From the NCBI RefSeq assembly GCF_039832105.1, contig NZ_JBDOHS010000001.1, positions 1 to 64,000 of the forward strand: a stretch of DNA of 64,000 nt. Direction: 5' to 3'. A model generated the notes under the pieces. It worked only from the letters and a program-made list of their open reading frames with translations, searched no databases and was not told the DNA's origin. Shown one piece after another: positions 61,659 through 64,000 of this stretch. Within the stretch, counting starts at the first letter, position 1, and the number at the start of each line of letters is the position of its first letter. The DNA is from Dorea_A sp016295505. Its GTDB lineage: Bacteria > Bacillota > Clostridia > Lachnospirales > Lachnospiraceae. The translations under genes were made by a program, and so were the position numbers.

Positions 61659-62603
61659 CTAGATCAGCGCAAAGCTTCTCAGTATATACAGCCATCCCGT
61701 CAGGGTAAATGCACTGAACAGGGTGGTAAGCATCACTGTACTTGATGTCAGAGTTCCCTCATGTCCCATGTTTTTTGCCATAACAAAGCTGCTCACGGTT
61801 GTGGCAGATCCCAGCATCACCAGAATGGCCACCAGTTCCTCCTTACGGAAGCCCATCCATACAGCCACCGGAAGGAAGACACCTGCATATCCCACCAGCT
61901 TGATAAGTGCCGCCACGACAGACGGTCTTACCTTTGCAAATGCTTTTTTAATATCAAAGGTTGCTCCCATGGCCATCAGTCCCATCGGTGTTGCAACACC
62001 TGCAACGCTGCTCACTGTTTTTTCTGCAATATGTGGCATTGGAATCTTTAATGCTGACCACAGAAGTCCGGCCACGATTCCGATAATGATTGGATTCGTC
62101 ACAATGCCTTTCAGCGTTTTTTTCAGAACCTTGCGGTCCAGCCCCTTCTGCCCCGGCCGGAATAATGACAGTACAAGAACCGCCATCACATTATAAAGCG
62201 GCACACTTCCGATGATCATAAGCGGAGCCATTCCTGAAGTTCCATATATATTCTGGATGAACGCAATTCCCAGAAGCGCCGCACTGCTTCGATAGGAAGC
62301 CTGAACAAATTCTCCCTGGATCGACTTGTCTTTCCATAAATATGAGATGGCAACAGAGATTCCTATACTGAGTACTGTTACAAAAAAGCAGAATAAGATA
62401 AACTTCATATTCCACACCTTATCAAAGTCGACCGATGCCAGATCACTGAACACCAGCAGTGGAAGCGGCACCCGGAACACAAACTGATTCATCTTTGATG
62501 AAAATGCATCATCAATCCATCCTGCTTTTCGAAATACCAGTCCCAAAAGCATCATTAAAAACACCGGAACCGTCGCATTTAAACTAAATATCAGATTTTC
62601 CAT
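61659..62603 (-). CDS. AEC family transporter
   Basis: A 314-residue membrane protein of the auxin efflux carrier family with ten hydrophobic segments. The start ATVPVFLMMLLGLVFRKAGW and the central KGIVTNPIIIGIVAGLLW are typical, as is the SSTVMLTTLFSAFTLTGW near the end. Bacterial members export or import small organic acids such as malate; the substrate is unknown. Confidence 0.9.
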   Translation of the reverse strand: MENLIFSLNATVPVFLMMLLGLVFRKAGWIDDAFSSKMNQFVFRVPLPLLVFSDLASVDFDKVWNMKFILFCFFVTVLSIGISVAISYLWKDKSIQGEFVQASYRSSAALLGIAFIQNIYGTSGMAPLMIIGSVPLYNVMAVLVLSLFRPGQKGLDRKVLKKTLKGIVTNPIIIGIVAGLLWSALKIPMPHIAEKTVSSVAGVATPMGLMAMGATFDIKKAFAKVRPSVVAALIKLVGYAGVFLPVAVWMGFRKEELVAILVMLGSATTVSSFVMAKNMGHEGTLTSSTVMLTTLFSAFTLTGWLYILRSFALI

Positions 62604-62644
62604 CCTTCTCCTTCTTTCACCGTTATTTATCCGAATTATATATT

Positions 62645-63139
62645 TTAAATATATTTTTGTATTACCAAATATGCTTCATACAATTCTTCGTAGGACATCC
62701 TGCAATTTGCCGGGCTTGTGGATGGCAGGCCGATCGCCTCCATACCGGTTACCGGATAACAGTACTTTTTATATAACTGATATGCCTTCGTCCCGGTCGT
62801 GAATATTGCCCGGATATCCGCTGCTTTCAGAATTCTGCTCATATCATTGGGTACAGGATTGCGGATACTGCTGTCCTCCGCTCCTCTGATCTCGCAGCCA
62901 GCCAGCACATCCCAGACAGCAATCCGGTTTCTCAGTGCAAATGTGATCTTCTCTTCCTTCGTCTCCGGCAGCGGTTCCCGACAGACATCCGATACCACTT
63001 TCCAGAAACGGTTCCTCGGATGACCGTAATAAAATCCCACTTCCCGTGACTTCGGTGACGGCATGGTTCCCAACATCAGAATCTGTGAACGTTCATCATA
63101 TATCGGTTCAAAATCATGTAACACATATTCTGTTTCCAT
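62645..63139 (-). CDS. DNA-deoxyinosine glycosylase (Mug/TDG-like)
   Basis: A 164-residue uracil-DNA glycosylase superfamily protein. LMLGTMPSPKSRE near residue 21 is motif 1, YYGHPRNRFWKVV near 37 fits the Mug-type active site, and GLPSTSPANCRMSY near 137 is motif 2. Family members remove hypoxanthine (deoxyinosine) from DNA. It is single-domain and of normal length. Confidence 0.88.
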   Translation of the reverse strand: METEYVLHDFEPIYDERSQILMLGTMPSPKSREVGFYYGHPRNRFWKVVSDVCREPLPETKEEKITFALRNRIAVWDVLAGCEIRGAEDSSIRNPVPNDMSRILKAADIRAIFTTGTKAYQLYKKYCYPVTGMEAIGLPSTSPANCRMSYEELYEAYLVIQKYI

Positions 63140-63234
63140 TCTCTGACCTCTTCCTTCGGTAAGATTTTCCTGACGAAAACCATTTCTTTCCTATTATAAC
63201 AGACTTCTGCAATTTGTGAATCCATAAACGATGA

Positions 63235-63263
63235 TTGTGGAAATATTTGCAGTATGCTATAAT
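63235..63263 (+). promoter_or_regulatory. sigma-A promoter of the hydE leader
   Basis: TTGTGG, 17 bases, TATAAT, about 40 bases before the structured leader. Confidence 0.75.
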
Positions 63264-63269
63264 TTTACA

Positions 63270-63391
63270 AAACCGTACTGATCACAAAGACTGTATCTTC
63301 TGAGTGAAAAGGCGTGCAGATTCATAGAGAATACTCTGGCAGGATACCTCTGCCTTTTCAGAACCTGACGCTATGTACGCCAGGTTTTTTT
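63270..63391 (+). promoter_or_regulatory. structured leader with terminator before hydE
   Basis: TGAAAAGGC (63305-63313) pairs with GCCTTTTCA (63352-63360). Inside, GCAGA/TCTGC and AGAG/CTCT form further stems. Just after, AACCTG/CAGGTT (63362-63386) with a T run is an intrinsic terminator. Such a layout is typical of an attenuating riboswitch. Sequence like GAACCTGA resembles a TPP element but the rest does not fit. I do not recognise the class. Confidence 0.5.
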
Positions 63392-63465
63392 ACGTATTTC
63401 CAGCGTACGGAAACGAAACGGCAAAACCAGTATCATGTAAACCAATAGATTCAAGGAGACTGCCA

Positions 63466-64000
63466 ATGAACACATCCATACCTACTTCAGATCTGATATC
63501 ACTGATTGATAAACTACATACAGAACAGAATCTGTCCAGAAGTGAGTGGACAGCTCTGATTTCCGGACGTACACCCGAATTGTCCGAATATCTTTTTTCT
63601 CTTGCCCGACAGGAACAGCAAAAATATTACGGAACCGACATCTATGTCCGAGGACTGATTGAATTCACCAACTACTGTCGAAATGACTGTCTTTACTGTG
63701 GTATCCGGAAAAGTAACAAAAATGTACACCGGTATCGACTGACGGAAGAGGAGATTCTCTCCTGCTGCCGCGAAGGCTATGATCTGGGATTCCGTACCTT
63801 CGTCCTGCAGGGAGGCGAAGACGGATGGTTTACTGATGAAAAGATGATTTCTCTCATCCGGACAATCAGGCAACGCTATCCCGACTGTGCCATTACTCTA
63901 TCTGTCGGTGAAAAATCCCGTGAAACCTATCAGGCCTTTTTCGATGCCGGAGCCGACCGATATCTTCTCAGACACGAAACCTGTAATTACCAGCATTATG
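63466..64000 (+). CDS. hydE: [FeFe]-hydrogenase maturase HydE (partial, runs off the window)
   Basis: The first 178 residues of a radical SAM protein. The radical SAM cluster motif is CRNDCLYCG (CxxxCxxC) within YVRGLIEFTNYCRNDCLYCG near residues 62-81. The spacing and the following VHRYRLTEEEI and FRTFVLQGGEDG match HydE, which makes part of the H-cluster ligand. AAGGAG precedes the ATG. It follows a structured leader with a terminator. The 3' end is outside the window. Confidence 0.88.
   Translation, partial: MNTSIPTSDLISLIDKLHTEQNLSRSEWTALISGRTPELSEYLFSLARQEQQKYYGTDIYVRGLIEFTNYCRNDCLYCGIRKSNKNVHRYRLTEEEILSCCREGYDLGFRTFVLQGGEDGWFTDEKMISLIRTIRQRYPDCAITLSVGEKSRETYQAFFDAGADRYLLRHETCNYQHY

Noticed and set aside
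63270..63391. TPP riboswitch before hydE
   Set aside because: CTGAG and GAACCTGA are present, but the conserved GGATAATGCC-type loop and the GCGTAGGGA block are absent.

Overview
The window reads as chromosome of an anaerobic, endospore-forming, low-to-mid GC Gram-positive bacterium of the Lachnospiraceae type (class Clostridia). Supporting signs are the spoIIAA-spoIIAB-sigF-spoVA cluster, a HydE-type [FeFe]-hydrogenase maturase, rubrerythrin and superoxide-reductase-like domains, an LTA-synthase-like gene, T-box and FMN riboswitch control, strong AGGAGG ribosome binding sites and sigma-A promoters with 17-bp spacing. I see no rRNA, tRNA, CRISPR array or intact insertion sequence.

Layout. 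1-8.9 kb: a VOC protein, riboflavin ECF transporter ribU behind an FMN riboswitch, a DUF362 ferredoxin-like protein with a YitT protein, tex, then a TetR regulator, lipid kinase, PAP2-like protein and hemerythrin. 8.9-13 kb: an sfsA-mutY fusion with a structured leader, a small YezD protein, an in-frame chimeric remnant of a sulfonate-type ABC transporter and a frameshifted DUF2798 gene. 13.3-15.4 kb: a rubredoxin / FMN glutamate-synthase / rubrerythrin fusion. 15.5-24.8 kb: YitT, an ECF sigma/anti-sigma pair, rarA, several GNATs, yjdF, a patatin and a nitrilase. 24.9-25.2 kb: a compact type I toxin-antitoxin locus. 25.3-29.6 kb: an antimicrobial-peptide immunity operon (ABC transporter plus two-component system). 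29.8-37.7 kb: regulators, aldo/keto reductase, Ntn hydrolase, an XRE-desulfoferrodoxin fusion, a triple-GNAT protein, and a PadR/DUF2812 module beside half an ABC-2 permease. 37.8-41.4 kb: a TetM-like GTPase fused to a YacP/Rae1-like NYN nuclease, then an Rpn nuclease. 41.7-48.6 kb: a GPH transporter and lysophospholipase, a second chimeric ABC remnant, a lipoprotein barnase with barstar, Na/Pi transporter and purC. 48.7-53.5 kb: the sporulation cluster. 53.5-62.6 kb: TPR protein, a small conserved ORF, folC, LtaS-like protein, T-box-controlled valS and an AEC transporter. The right edge has a deoxyinosine glycosylase and the start of hydE behind a structured leader with a terminator.

The most notable points are the GTPase-nuclease fusion (37.8 kb), the type I toxin-antitoxin locus whose mRNA ends can pair (24.9 kb), the redox fusion with an internal ribosome binding site (13.3 kb), two uncharacterised structured RNAs (10.7 and 63.3 kb), three deletion-derived ABC remnants, and a 34-bp dispersed repeat lying 3' of minus-strand genes.
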